The notes under the pieces are model-generated. The model searched no databases. It was not told the DNA's origin and saw nothing but the letters and a program-made list of their open reading frames with translations. From NCBI GenBank assembly GCA_963755435.1, contig CAVWJX010000002.1:62001-126000 (forward strand): a stretch of DNA of 64,000 nt. Direction: 5' to 3'. The first letter of the stretch is position 1; each line of letters starts with the position of its first letter. Origin of the DNA: AP-15 sp963755435 (GTDB taxonomy: Bacteria > Pseudomonadota > Alphaproteobacteria > ATCC43930 > CGMCC-115725). A program made the translations under genes and the position numbers. Positions 42,255 to 51,089 of the stretch are shown piece after piece.

Positions 42255-42543
42255 CCGGGGGTTCGATCGCGTCGCGTTGGTCTGCGGAAGGAACCGGCGG
42301 GCCTGGCGTCGGTACCACGCGAGGTGAGCTGCCGGCTGTCCGGCGAATCGGAAGCGGAGATTCGCACCGGCTTTGCACGCTGTTCGCCGAACGGGGGGTC
42401 GCGACCGACGCTGACGACCGGGTGCGGCTGATCGTCTTCCCTAGGTCGCAGCTGTGGCTGACAAGGTTCCGTCGGCAAGGTTGACAGCGTCAACAAATAA
42501 CGGGTGAAATCCAGCTGTCTGACCTTTGATCGGGCGGCCGGAA
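42255..42543. other. Intergenic region before the MarR-GNAT gene
   Basis: No gene seen. It contains the palindrome at 42480-42494 and presumably the promoter of the downstream regulator. Confidence 0.4.
42480..42494 (+). promoter_or_regulatory. Palindrome over a TTGACA box, probable MarR-type operator
   Basis: GTTGAC-AGC-GTCAAC is a perfect inverted repeat about 50 bp before the regulator start and contains TTGACA, a consensus -35. Binding by the downstream MarR-type protein would block the promoter. Confidence 0.5.
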
Positions 42544-43479
42544 ATGGAACCCCTCGCGACTGATTTCGATCGGCGCATCGCCGATTTGCGGCGCTTCAAC
42601 CGCTTTTACACCCAGAAGATCGGGGTGCTCGACGAAGGGCTGCTGAGCAGCCCGTTCTCGTTGACCGAGGCGCGGGTGCTGTACGAACTCGCCTCCGCCG
42701 ATCAGCCGACCGCTACTCGCCTCGCGGCGCAATTGGCGTTGGACCCCGGATACCTCAGCCGCATTTTGCGCAGCTTCGAACGACGCGGGCTAATTCGTCG
42801 CATTACATCGCCAACCGACCGGCGGGTTGGCTTGCTGTCGTTGACAGCACAGGGCCGGGCCGCCTTCGCTCCGCTGGATGCGCGGTCGCACGATCAGATC
42901 GGCGCCATGCTGCGTGATCTGCCGGAACACCAGCAGATTCAGCTAGCCGAGGCGGCGCGCTCCCTCGAACGGCTGCTCGGCCCCGATGCCGGGGAGCGGG
43001 CGCGCTACCAGCTGCGACCGCACCAGCCGGGTGACATGGGTTGGGTGGTGCAGCGGCACGGCGCCCTCTACGCGCAAGAATACGGCTGGGACATTCGCTT
43101 CGAGGCACTGGTCGCCGAGATCGTGGCGCAATTCGTCAAATCGTTCGACCCGCGGCGGGAATGCTGCTGGATCGCCGAGCAGGACGGCGAGAATGTCGGT
43201 TCGGTGTTTGTTGTCGCCGAGGACGAGGCCACGGCAAAATTGCGCCTGCTGCTGGTAGAGCCCAAAGCGCGCGGCAGCGGGATCGGGGCGCAGCTGGTCG
43301 CAGAGTGCGTGCGTTTTGCCCGGAAGGCGGGCTATGCGAGAGTGCGGTTGTGGACCAATAGCGTGCTGGTCGCGGCCCGCCACCTTTATGTGCGTGCCGA
43401 ATTTAACCTGATCGAGGCGCAGCCGCACTGCAGCTTTGGCCACCAGCTGGTCGGGGAGACCTGGGAATTGGCGCTGTGA
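42544..43479 (+). CDS. MarR-type regulator fused to GNAT acetyltransferase
   Basis: A 311-residue bifunctional protein. Residues about 1-150 are a MarR winged helix (FSLTEARVLYELASADQPTA, GYLSRILRSFERRGLIRR, DRRVGLLSLTAQGR). Residues about 155-311 are a GNAT domain with LLLVEPKARGSGIGAQLV as acetyl-CoA loop and VAARHLYVRAEFNLIEAQPH. The fusion family is common in proteobacteria; targets are mostly unknown. ATG 42544 is preferred to an upstream TTG. A palindrome upstream suggests autoregulation. Confidence 0.93.
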   Translation: MEPLATDFDRRIADLRRFNRFYTQKIGVLDEGLLSSPFSLTEARVLYELASADQPTATRLAAQLALDPGYLSRILRSFERRGLIRRITSPTDRRVGLLSLTAQGRAAFAPLDARSHDQIGAMLRDLPEHQQIQLAEAARSLERLLGPDAGERARYQLRPHQPGDMGWVVQRHGALYAQEYGWDIRFEALVAEIVAQFVKSFDPRRECCWIAEQDGENVGSVFVVAEDEATAKLRLLLVEPKARGSGIGAQLVAECVRFARKAGYARVRLWTNSVLVAARHLYVRAEFNLIEAQPHCSFGHQLVGETWELAL

Positions 43480-43525
43480 CCGGCGCGCGGCCTTGTCGCC
43501 GCCACCGCGAGCAGCGAGGCCTTGC

Positions 43526-44233
43526 TCACAGCAGGACGCCCAGCCCCGGCAAGCCGACCGCCGAGCTCTGCTGGACGACTTCGGTCGAGCCTTCCCAGAT
43601 CATCCGCAGCGCGACAAAGGTGATGATGCCGAGGCCGATCCACGAAATCCAGAAGTGGCGTTCGAGCAGGCGCGCGATGTAGTTCGAGGCGACGCCGGTC
43701 AGCGCCACCGAGAGGACGAGGCCGAAGGCCAGCACCCAGAAATGGTCGCGTGCGGTACCGGCTACCGCGAGCACGTTGTCGAGCGACATCGATACGTCGG
43801 CCAACACGATGCGCACCAATGCCTGGGCAGCGGTCTTCGGCCGGTTCTGGCCCCGGCACGGTTGCCCGGGCGCGGCCTGCTGCGCCGCGGTCTGCTGACC
43901 TGCGGCCTGCGTTTGGCGCAGCTCGCGGTACATCTTCCACGACACCCACAGCAGCAACACCCCGCCGGCCAGGGTCAGCCCGATAATGACGAGAAGCCGG
44001 GCGGCAAAATAGGCGAAGAGTATGCGCAGCACGGTGGCGGCGGCGATGCCGAGCATGATCGCCCGCCGGCGCTGCTCGGCCGGCAGGCCGGACGCCGCCA
44101 TCCCGACGACGATCGCGTTGTCGCCGGCGAGCACCACGTCGATGATAACCACCGACAACAGCGCGCCGAGTTGATTAACCTCGATCAGCACCTTCGCCAC
44201 ATAAGCATTGCTGGTTCCAAGGTCGAGATGCAC
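43526..44233 (-). CDS. TerC-family integral membrane protein
   Basis: A 235-residue membrane protein with the paired acidic motifs of TerC: VVIIDVVLAGDNAIVVGMA and ADVSMSLDNVLAVAGTA, and about six membrane segments. Relatives export Mn2+ or metallate secreted enzymes (YjbE-like). The two halves are joined by a Gln/Ala-rich loop. The start is not certain: ATG 44233 leaves almost no room for the divergent MFS gene, and GTG 44194 is an alternative. It converges on the MarR-GNAT gene. Confidence 0.88.
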   Translation of the reverse strand: MHLDLGTSNAYVAKVLIEVNQLGALLSVVIIDVVLAGDNAIVVGMAASGLPAEQRRRAIMLGIAAATVLRILFAYFAARLLVIIGLTLAGGVLLLWVSWKMYRELRQTQAAGQQTAAQQAAPGQPCRGQNRPKTAAQALVRIVLADVSMSLDNVLAVAGTARDHFWVLAFGLVLSVALTGVASNYIARLLERHFWISWIGLGIITFVALRMIWEGSTEVVQQSSAVGLPGLGVLL

Positions 44234-44248
44234 CGTCGCCGCCGGTTG

Positions 44249-45427
44249 ATGGCAATCCCCGTGTTTGCGCGCCCGGCGGCGCGCCTTTCGGCGTTCTACG
44301 CGGCGGCGTTTTTGGTGACCGGCGCCCAGCTGCCGTTCTGGCCGGTGTGGCTTGCCGCCCGCGGCCTCGACGCCAAAGAGATCGGCGCCGTGTTCGCTGC
44401 GGCGATCTGGGCAAAACTGGTAGTGATGCCGGCGATCGGCGCGCTCGCCGACCGCTTCGGGCGGCGGCGGGTGATGTGCGTGCTCGCCGCCACCGCGTTC
44501 GCCGCCTACATCGGATTGTCGCCGGCCGCCGGGTTCTGGCCGCTGTTAGCGCTCAACCTCGTGGCGCTGACCGCACAATCGGCGCTGATGCCGCTCGGAG
44601 ACACAATCAGCCTGGCGCTGTCGCGCAGCGAGGGGCTCGATTACGGTCGGGTGCGGGTCTGGGGCTCGGTCAGCTTTATCGTCGCTTCGCTCGGTGCCGG
44701 CCTGGTCCTCGCCCATAGTTCGGACGAGCCGGTCCTGCCGTTGGTGCTTGGTGCTTCGGCGCTATTGATGCTGGCCTGCCGCGGGCTGCCGTCGTCCGAT
44801 GCGCCGCCGCCGGGTGCTGTGCTGTTCCGGGTGCGCGGCGCCGCAATGCGCCAGCCCGGAATGCATCAGGTTATCGGCGATCGCCGATTCTGGATGTTTG
44901 TTGCCACCGCCTCGGCATTGCAGGCGAGCCACCAGGTCTATTATGGGTTTGGCTCGCTCAACTGGCGCTCGCTCGGCTTTTCGCCGACGACGATCGGCTG
45001 GCTGTGGGCCGAGGGCGTCGTCGCCGAGATTCTGCTGTTCTGGCAGGGTAGGCGCCTCCTGCCGATATTGGGGCCGCTCGGGCTGATGGCGCTTGGCGGT
45101 CTCGCTGGGATCGTCCGCTGGAGCCTTGCCGGGCTGGTGGTATCGCTCTGGGCGGTATCCGCGCTGCAACTGCTGCACGCCCTGACTTTTGGGGCGAGCT
45201 ATCTCGGCGCCATGCATGTCCTGTCGCGCACGGTTCCGCCCGCGGCTGCGGCCAGCGCGCAAACCCTCTACACCGCAGTATCCTCTGGCGCTGGCGGCGG
45301 CCTCGCCATGGTCGCTGCGGGCGCGCTCTTTGCAGCCTTTGCCGGGCAGGCCTATCTGTTCATGGCGGCGCTATCGGCCGCCGGCCTGCTCGGCACCTTG
45401 TGGTTGCAGCGAAGCCCGGCCCGATAG
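44249..45427 (+). CDS. MFS transporter, HcaT (3-phenylpropionate)-like
   Basis: A 392-residue twelve-helix carrier of the MFS_1_like group: RLSAFYAAAFLVTGAQLPFW at the start, the loop GALADRFGRRRVM and RVRVWGSVSFIVASLGAG. HcaT relatives import aromatic or sugar substrates; none is indicated here. I start at ATG 44249, with ATG 44228 as alternative. Upstream open codons back to 43436 lie antisense to terC and are not coding. It is divergent from terC. Confidence 0.88.
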   Translation: MAIPVFARPAARLSAFYAAAFLVTGAQLPFWPVWLAARGLDAKEIGAVFAAAIWAKLVVMPAIGALADRFGRRRVMCVLAATAFAAYIGLSPAAGFWPLLALNLVALTAQSALMPLGDTISLALSRSEGLDYGRVRVWGSVSFIVASLGAGLVLAHSSDEPVLPLVLGASALLMLACRGLPSSDAPPPGAVLFRVRGAAMRQPGMHQVIGDRRFWMFVATASALQASHQVYYGFGSLNWRSLGFSPTTIGWLWAEGVVAEILLFWQGRRLLPILGPLGLMALGGLAGIVRWSLAGLVVSLWAVSALQLLHALTFGASYLGAMHVLSRTVPPAAAASAQTLYTAVSSGAGGGLAMVAAGALFAAFAGQAYLFMAALSAAGLLGTLWLQRSPAR

Positions 45428-45446
45428 GGCGCAGCCGGTGGCGGCG

Positions 45447-45902
45447 CTACCGGGCGCACCTCTGGATCGGATCGGTGGCGTTTGCCGCCTGGGCGACGGC
45501 GTATTCGTGCAATCCTCTCGGGTCGAGGGTGCTGGCCAACTTTTCGAGGCTGGCGGCCTTCTGGCAAACCTCGACGGTCGGCTCCGCGCCTTGTTTCAGT
45601 GCGATCTCGTTGGCGAGACTGGTGTTCCAGGAATCGAATTCGTTCTGCGCGTTGCGCGCGCCCTCACGGCGGAAATGGGCAATCATGATCCGCTGATAGC
45701 GGATGATCGCGCTGCTGTTGCGCGCCCGGAACTCGCCGTAGACCTCGTCGCGGCAGGCCGAGCTGATCACCATCAGATTGGTTTGGAAGACGATTGCCTG
45801 CTCGGCTTCCATATCGATCGGCGAATAGCAGCGTCGGTCGGCGGCCGACGCACCCTGAATCGACGCCACGGCCAGAATCGCGGCCAGGACGGCTTTTCTC
45901 AT
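45447..45902 (-). CDS. Secreted protein of unknown function
   Basis: A 151-residue protein with a signal peptide (KAVLAAILAVASIQGASA). The mature part has three cysteines (CYSP, SACRDE, VCQKAA) plus one near the end (QRCAR) and is mostly helical, so two disulfides are possible. GGGGGA precedes ATG 45902. I do not recognise the family. It converges on the MFS gene. Confidence 0.75.
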   Translation of the reverse strand: MRKAVLAAILAVASIQGASAADRRCYSPIDMEAEQAIVFQTNLMVISSACRDEVYGEFRARNSSAIIRYQRIMIAHFRREGARNAQNEFDSWNTSLANEIALKQGAEPTVEVCQKAASLEKLASTLDPRGLHEYAVAQAANATDPIQRCAR

Positions 45903-46168
45903 CGCATTCCCCCAAATTTTCCCCTGCGGCCGCTGCAGCATACGCACCCTGCCCGCGGGTTCAAGAGAAACCATTAGACCTGCCATTTTGCCAATAAACA
46001 ATCGGCAGCAAGCCACGCTCGCTCTCAAGGCGTGATAATTGGTGCCTGTTCAACGGCTGATTGATCTTCCTTGGCGTTGCCCGGTGTCGGGAGGTCGGCT
46101 GCAGAGCCACCGGAAAATCCGGAGCAACTTCGGTTTGCGACGCGTTTTCCCGGTACAGATGGACCGGG

Positions 46169-46783
46169 CTATCGGGATGACGGAGCGGCGACTTTGGCGC
46201 CTGACGGCACGCGAAGCTGACGCCGCCGCTGCAGCCAATGCACCAGCTTGACGCCACAGGCGATGGCGACAAACGCGCCCAGCATCACCAGGCTGAATGA
46301 GCGGGCGAGGTCGCCGAGCACCGCGCGAAATGCGTGGCCGAGAAAATAGCCGACCGCGGTAAAGCCAGCCGCCCACAGAGCCGCGGCGAAAAAATTTAGG
46401 GCCAGGAACCGCCTCGCGCGAACCGCACTCATTCCCATCGCGAAGGACGAGAAATTACGCACCCCATAGATGAAGCGGAACGACAGGATGAACCCGGTAT
46501 TATAGCGTTCGAGCCAGCGCAGCGCCGCCTCGACGCCAGCCCGCCAGCGGGGGAATCGGGCGAGCAGCCTAGTCCCGAAACGACGACCGATCCAGAAGCA
46601 GCTCTGGTCTCCGGCAAAGCTGCCGAGGCCGGTCGCAACCAGCAGCAGAAAAGGATCGAGCAATCCCTGCGCCGCTGCGAAACCGGCGAACAGCACGATC
46701 GTCTCGCCTTCGAGAAATGTCCATATGAAAGCGATCAGGTAAAACCAAGCGCCGTGCTCAACAATCAGTCGATCAATCTCCAT
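46169..46783 (-). CDS. DedA-family membrane protein
   Basis: A 204-residue DedA/VTT protein: FLEGETIVLFAGFAA (acidic re-entrant region), GSFAGDQSCFWIGRRFG and SFRFIYGVRNFSSFAMGMS with the conserved Arg pair, then C-terminal membrane helices. It belongs to a different subgroup from the one at 38528. Probable lipid-carrier flippase or envelope-maintenance protein. Confidence 0.9.
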   Translation of the reverse strand: MEIDRLIVEHGAWFYLIAFIWTFLEGETIVLFAGFAAAQGLLDPFLLLVATGLGSFAGDQSCFWIGRRFGTRLLARFPRWRAGVEAALRWLERYNTGFILSFRFIYGVRNFSSFAMGMSAVRARRFLALNFFAAALWAAGFTAVGYFLGHAFRAVLGDLARSFSLVMLGAFVAIACGVKLVHWLQRRRQLRVPSGAKVAAPSSR

Positions 46784-47020
46784 TCCCCTACCGGTTCTGT
46801 TGTCGCAAGCGCAGCGGTAGCCGTTCGGTGCGGCGTCATGCTAGGTATTTCGCGGTCGCCGGTCGAGCAAAATTGCCGCTGCCGCAATATCTTAACAAAG
46901 CGGCGGTGACATCGGTTGCGGCAAAGCCGGAAGGATCGCGTTGACTGACCGGTACGTGGCGGTCAGCCTGCGCTCGCGAATGCCGCTCGACCGGATGCCC
47001 GGCCGGCGCGAGGAGGAGCC

Positions 47021-47488
47021 ATGGCGGGGTTGTATTTCGAGGAGTTCGAGGCCGGGCAGGTGTTCGAGCACCCGATCACCCGCACCGTCACCGAAATTGA
47101 CAACGTGCTGTTCAGCAGCTTGACGATGAACCCGCAACCGCTTCATCTCGACGCCGAATTCGCCGCCAAGACCGAATTTGGCCGACGTATCGTCAACAGC
47201 CTGTTCACCCTCGGCCTGGTGATCGGGATCAGCGTCGGCGAGACCACCCTCGGCACCACGATCGCCAATCTCGGCATGACCGAGGTGCGCTTTCCCAAGC
47301 CGGTGTTCCACGGCGACACCTTGCGGGTGCGCACCATCGTGCAATCCAAGCGCCGCAGCCGCTCGAGGCCCGACGCCGGCATCGTCGAGTTCGAGCATCA
47401 GGGCATCAACCAGCGCGGTGAGACGGTGGCGATCTGCCGCCGCGCCGGTCTGATGAGGTGCCGGCCCGCGGCCAACGCCGAGGCCTGA
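47021..47488 (+). CDS. MaoC-family (R)-hydratase-like protein
   Basis: A 155-residue single hot-dog protein with the MaoC pattern: FEHPITRTVTEIDNVLFSSL, NPQPLHLDAEFAAKTEFG (catalytic Asp/His region) and RFPKPVFHGDTLRVRTIV. It would hydrate an enoyl-CoA or a related CoA ester. GGAGGAG precedes ATG 47021, and the CitE-like lyase follows 17 bp later. The pair recalls the mesaconyl-CoA hydratase and malyl-/citramalyl-CoA lyase steps, but this hydratase is shorter than the known double hot-dog enzyme. Confidence 0.88.
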   Translation: MAGLYFEEFEAGQVFEHPITRTVTEIDNVLFSSLTMNPQPLHLDAEFAAKTEFGRRIVNSLFTLGLVIGISVGETTLGTTIANLGMTEVRFPKPVFHGDTLRVRTIVQSKRRSRSRPDAGIVEFEHQGINQRGETVAICRRAGLMRCRPAANAEA

Positions 47489-47505
47489 CAAAACGGAGGT
47501 GTCAG

Positions 47506-48363
47506 ATGCGCTCCTTTCTGTTTGTTCCGGCCGACAGCGAGCGCAAGCTCGCCCGCGCCGCCGAATCGGACGCCGACGCGCTGATCCTCGACCTCGAGGA
47601 TTCGGTGGTTCCGGCACACCGGCCGATTGCCCGAACCCAGGCGCGCAATTTCCTCGAGGCGACAGCATCGGCCGGGTTTCGCCGCTGGGTGCGGATAAAT
47701 CCGCTGGCGAGCGGGGCGGCGCTCGACGATCTCGCCATGACCGTGCCCGGCAAGCCCGACGGCATCCTGCTGCCGAAATGCGTACCCGACGATCTGCGCA
47801 CGCTCGATCATTACCTGTTAGCGTTCGAGACCGCCTTTGCCTTGCCGCCACAGCAGATCCGGGTGATCGCGATCGCCACCGAAACGCCGGCGGCGATGTT
47901 CGCGCTCGGCAATTTCGCCGGGGTCTCGCCGCGGCTTGCCGGGATCACCTGGGGCGCCGAGGATCTGGCGTCCTGCATCGGCGGCGACAACCGCCGCGCC
48001 GACGGCAGCTATGACGATGTTTACCGGCTCGCCCGCTCGCTGTGCCTGCTGGCGGCGTCTGCCGCCGGGGTCATGCCGATCGACACGATCTACACCGATT
48101 TCAAGGACGAGGCTGGGCTCGCCGCCGAGTGCGGGGCGGCGCGGCGTTCGGGTTTCGCGGCCAAGATGGCGATCCACCCAGCGCAGATCCGGGCGATCAA
48201 CGACGCCTTCTCGATCAGCCACGCAGGGCTCGCCTGGGCGCGCCAAGTGGTGGCCCTGTTCGCCGAACACCCGGACGCCGGCACGATCGCGCTCGACGGC
48301 AAGATGATTGATCGGCCGCACCTGATCCTGGCGCGCCGTCTGCTCGGCCTCGAACCCGACTGA
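47506..48363 (+). CDS. CitE-like CoA ester lyase (HpcH/HpaI superfamily)
   Basis: A 285-residue TIM-barrel protein with MRSFLFVPADSERKLARA, LILDLEDSVVP (metal Asp/Glu region), WVRINPL, AIATETPAAMFALGNF and KMAIHPAQIRAIN. These fit the CitE/Mcl group that cleaves or forms malyl-, citramalyl- or similar CoA esters. GGAGGTG precedes ATG 47506. Operon partner of the MaoC-like gene; the precise substrate is open. Confidence 0.9.
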   Translation: MRSFLFVPADSERKLARAAESDADALILDLEDSVVPAHRPIARTQARNFLEATASAGFRRWVRINPLASGAALDDLAMTVPGKPDGILLPKCVPDDLRTLDHYLLAFETAFALPPQQIRVIAIATETPAAMFALGNFAGVSPRLAGITWGAEDLASCIGGDNRRADGSYDDVYRLARSLCLLAASAAGVMPIDTIYTDFKDEAGLAAECGAARRSGFAAKMAIHPAQIRAINDAFSISHAGLAWARQVVALFAEHPDAGTIALDGKMIDRPHLILARRLLGLEPD

Positions 48364-48366
48364 ACT

Positions 48367-49542
48367 TCAACCAGTGGCTTTCTGCAGAAACCGCTCGGCG
48401 AGGCGGGCGAGGAAACTGACACCGACCGGCAGGGCCGCGTCGTTGAAATCGTAGCGCGCATTGTGCAGAAAGCAGTCGCCTTCGCCCGGGCCGTTGCCGA
48501 GCCAAAGCATGGCGCCCGGCCGCGCGTTCAGCATAAATGAGAAATCCTCGCCGCCCATCGAGGGGGCCACGTCGTGCAACACCATATCCGGGCCGCAGAT
48601 CTCGGCCGCGACCTCGGCGGCAAACTCGGTCTCGGCTCTGTGGTTGATCGTCGGCGGGTAGGAGCGACGGTACTCCGCCTTGGCCGTGGCGCCGTGCGCG
48701 GCGGCGATGCCGCGGGCGATCTCGCCGATGCGGCGCTCGATCAAATCCTGCACCTGCGGGCGAAAGCTGCGCGCGGTGCCGCCCAGATGCACCGTGTCGG
48801 GGATTGCGTTATAGGCCGACCCGCCCTTCATAAAGCCGACGCTGACCACCGCCGCATCGAGCGGATCGGTGCTACGGCTGACGATCGTCTGCAGCGCCAG
48901 CACGATTTCGGCGCCGACGACGAACGGGTCGATTCCGAAATGCGGGTGCGCGGCGTGAGTCCCGTGTCCGGTGATGCGGATGTCCCAGCGGTCGGACGCG
49001 GCGAGCAGCGGCCCGGCCTTCGCCGCGATCTGCCCGAGCGCAATGCCGGGCTTGTTGTGAAGGGCAAAGACCGCATCGCACGGGAACTTCTCGAACAGCC
49101 CTTCCTCGACCATGACCCGGCCGCCGCCGCCGCCCTCTTCGGCCGGCTGGAAGATCAGGTGCACGGTGCCCTCGAAGTTGCGGGTGGCGGCGAGGTATCG
49201 GGCGGCGCCGAGCAGCATTGTCGTGTGCCCGTCATGGCCGCAGGCGTGCATCGTGCCGTCATTTGCCGAGCGGTGGGCGAATTCGTTCATCTCCTGGATC
49301 GGCAGCGCGTCCATATCGGCGCGCAGACCGATCGCCACCGGCGAATTGCCGCGCCGCAACGTGCCGACGACGCCAGTGCCGGCGAGCCCGCGATGGATCT
49401 CGCAGCCGAATTCGGCGAGCTTCTTGGCGACCAGCTCGGCGGTGCGCCGCTCGGCGAAGGCGAGCTCGGGATGGGCATGGATGTCGCGGCGGATCGCGGT
49501 CAATTCGTCCTGATAGGCGCGCACCTCGGCAATGACCGGCAT
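48367..49542 (-). CDS. M20-family amidohydrolase (hippurate/N-acyl amino acid hydrolase-like)
   Basis: A 391-residue M20D metallopeptidase. Zinc-site motifs are MHACGHDGHTTML, FQPAEEGGGGG and a late GGEDFSFML; RRDIHAHPELAFAE opens the domain. Such enzymes remove acyl groups from amino acids (hippurate, indole-acetyl amino acids). ATG 49542 follows AGGGAGAA and is better than an upstream start at 49587. It converges on the CitE-like gene with a 3-bp gap. Confidence 0.93.
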   Translation of the reverse strand: MPVIAEVRAYQDELTAIRRDIHAHPELAFAERRTAELVAKKLAEFGCEIHRGLAGTGVVGTLRRGNSPVAIGLRADMDALPIQEMNEFAHRSANDGTMHACGHDGHTTMLLGAARYLAATRNFEGTVHLIFQPAEEGGGGGRVMVEEGLFEKFPCDAVFALHNKPGIALGQIAAKAGPLLAASDRWDIRITGHGTHAAHPHFGIDPFVVGAEIVLALQTIVSRSTDPLDAAVVSVGFMKGGSAYNAIPDTVHLGGTARSFRPQVQDLIERRIGEIARGIAAAHGATAKAEYRRSYPPTINHRAETEFAAEVAAEICGPDMVLHDVAPSMGGEDFSFMLNARPGAMLWLGNGPGEGDCFLHNARYDFNDAALPVGVSFLARLAERFLQKATG

Positions 49543-49694
49543 CGATTTCTCCCTGATCGGCGAGTCGCTTAGCTTTTTTATTATCACTGATTGCCGAGAA
49601 CCGGCAAAGCCGGGAAATTCTGGCGGCAGGCGCCGGATATGGCTAAATCTACCCTGTGGGCGGCAGCGTGAACGGTCATCGCGGGATTGGCGAT

Positions 49695-50258
49695 ATGCGA
49701 GCGATAGCGGGATTTGCGATCACCGGTATTTTGGCCGTCCTGACGGCATGCGTGCCGCCATTACCGGCGCCGATCAACTCCCCGGTTTTTGCCAGGCGGG
49801 CGCCGCTCCCCGGCCAGCCCGGATACCTCGCAACCATCAAATATGTCGATGACGGCCTCAGATACATAATGCCCAACGCCGGATTCCTGATCTCGGCCGA
49901 TGGCGAGTTGTGCTTTCTCGGGTCGATCGTCCCCGGCATCCCGCTCGAACTGTTGCCGCAGCATTACTGGTGCATGAGCCCGTTCGACGTCAGCACCGTC
50001 GATGCGCTCGAAAACGACACCAGCTACGTCAATCGGGTGCGGCTGTGGTGCCGGCATTCGAGCCCGCAATGCGCCCGCAAGATTGCCTATCCGAACCAGT
50101 TCGACGACATGACGGTCGCCAATAGCATCACCGCGGAGACCATTCCGTTCCGGCGCGAGCGCGACGCGATCGAGTACCTGGTCTACCTGATGGGCGGCAA
50201 TATCGGCCCCGACGAGGCGGCCTCGGGCGGCCCGATCCCGCTTGACAGCGAGCGGTGA
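49695..50258 (+). CDS. Putative lipoprotein of unknown function
   Basis: A 187-residue protein with a lipoprotein signal (GFAITGILAVLTAC; Cys about residue 18). The mature part carries six further aromatic/Cys positions, including ELCFLGS, YWCMSPFDV and WCRHSSPQCARK, which suggests disulfides. No family recognised. The start at ATG 49695 gives the signal; the ribosome site is weak. Confidence 0.75.
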   Translation: MRAIAGFAITGILAVLTACVPPLPAPINSPVFARRAPLPGQPGYLATIKYVDDGLRYIMPNAGFLISADGELCFLGSIVPGIPLELLPQHYWCMSPFDVSTVDALENDTSYVNRVRLWCRHSSPQCARKIAYPNQFDDMTVANSITAETIPFRRERDAIEYLVYLMGGNIGPDEAASGGPIPLDSER

Positions 50259-50303
50259 GGGGCTAGCGTCGATCGGCCCACCCCCCGCAACGGAGGACCC
50301 GCG

Positions 50304-50927
50304 ATGATCATCGAGATGCGCACCTACACCTTGCAGCCGGGCACGGTTGCCAGTTTCGAAGAGCGCTTTGGCGAGGCCTTGGCGGCGCGGCAGAAGGTTT
50401 CGCCGCTCGCCGCCTTCTGGCACACCGAGGTCGGCCCGCTGAACCGGGTGATCCATGTATGGCCCTACGAGGACATGGCTGCGCGCACCCGGCTGCGCGA
50501 GCAGGCGGCCAAGACGCAGGGCTGGCCGCCCAATGTGCGCGAGTTCGTGGTCGAGCAGCAGAGCGACATCTACCTGCCGGCGCCGTTCTCGCCGGCGCTC
50601 GAGCCGCGCCAGCTGGGCGGCCTTTATGAGATCCGCATCTACACTTTCAAGCCCGGCGGCATCCCCGGGGTGATCGAGCGCTGGAGCGGCCATATCGCCC
50701 GACGGATGGAGCTCTCGCCGCTGGTCGGCGCCTGGCATACCGAAGTCGGCGGGCTCAACAAATGGTGCCATATTTGGGCCTACAAGGACGCCGCCGACCG
50801 CTTCCGCATCCGCGAGGAGGCGCGCGCCAAGGGGATCTGGCCGCCGCCGTCGGGGGGCGGGCCGAACATGATGATCCGCCAGGAGAACATGCTGGTGGTC
50901 CCGGCCGCGTTTTCGCCGTTGCGCTGA
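50304..50927 (+). CDS. NIPSNAP-family protein (two ferredoxin-like repeats)
   Basis: A 207-residue protein of two NIPSNAP domains in tandem: MRTYTLQPGTVASFEERF with FWHTEVGPLNRVIHVWPYED, then IRIYTFKPGGIPGVIERW with AWHTEVGGLNKWCHIWAYKD. The family has a dimeric alpha/beta-barrel fold; roles are unclear. GGAGG precedes ATG 50304. Probably in one unit with the oxidoreductase that follows. Confidence 0.93.
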   Translation: MIIEMRTYTLQPGTVASFEERFGEALAARQKVSPLAAFWHTEVGPLNRVIHVWPYEDMAARTRLREQAAKTQGWPPNVREFVVEQQSDIYLPAPFSPALEPRQLGGLYEIRIYTFKPGGIPGVIERWSGHIARRMELSPLVGAWHTEVGGLNKWCHIWAYKDAADRFRIREEARAKGIWPPPSGGGPNMMIRQENMLVVPAAFSPLR

Positions 50928-51089
50928 CCACCCGAGCCGCCTCTGCCCGCCCCGTCGGCCGGGGTGGGTGGACGGGAGTCGCAACCGAAGGCGGCCAAAG
51001 CCGCTCCTCAAGCGGCCGCCGGCGCCGCGCTCGACCAGAGGACGTCAGGCAAAGTTGGTAATATTACGGTCGTTAACGGAGGAGTCGTC

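Noticed and set aside
43436..44248. N-terminal extension of the MFS gene
   Set aside because: Lies antisense to terC and lacks membrane character; the carrier begins at ATG 44249 or 44228.
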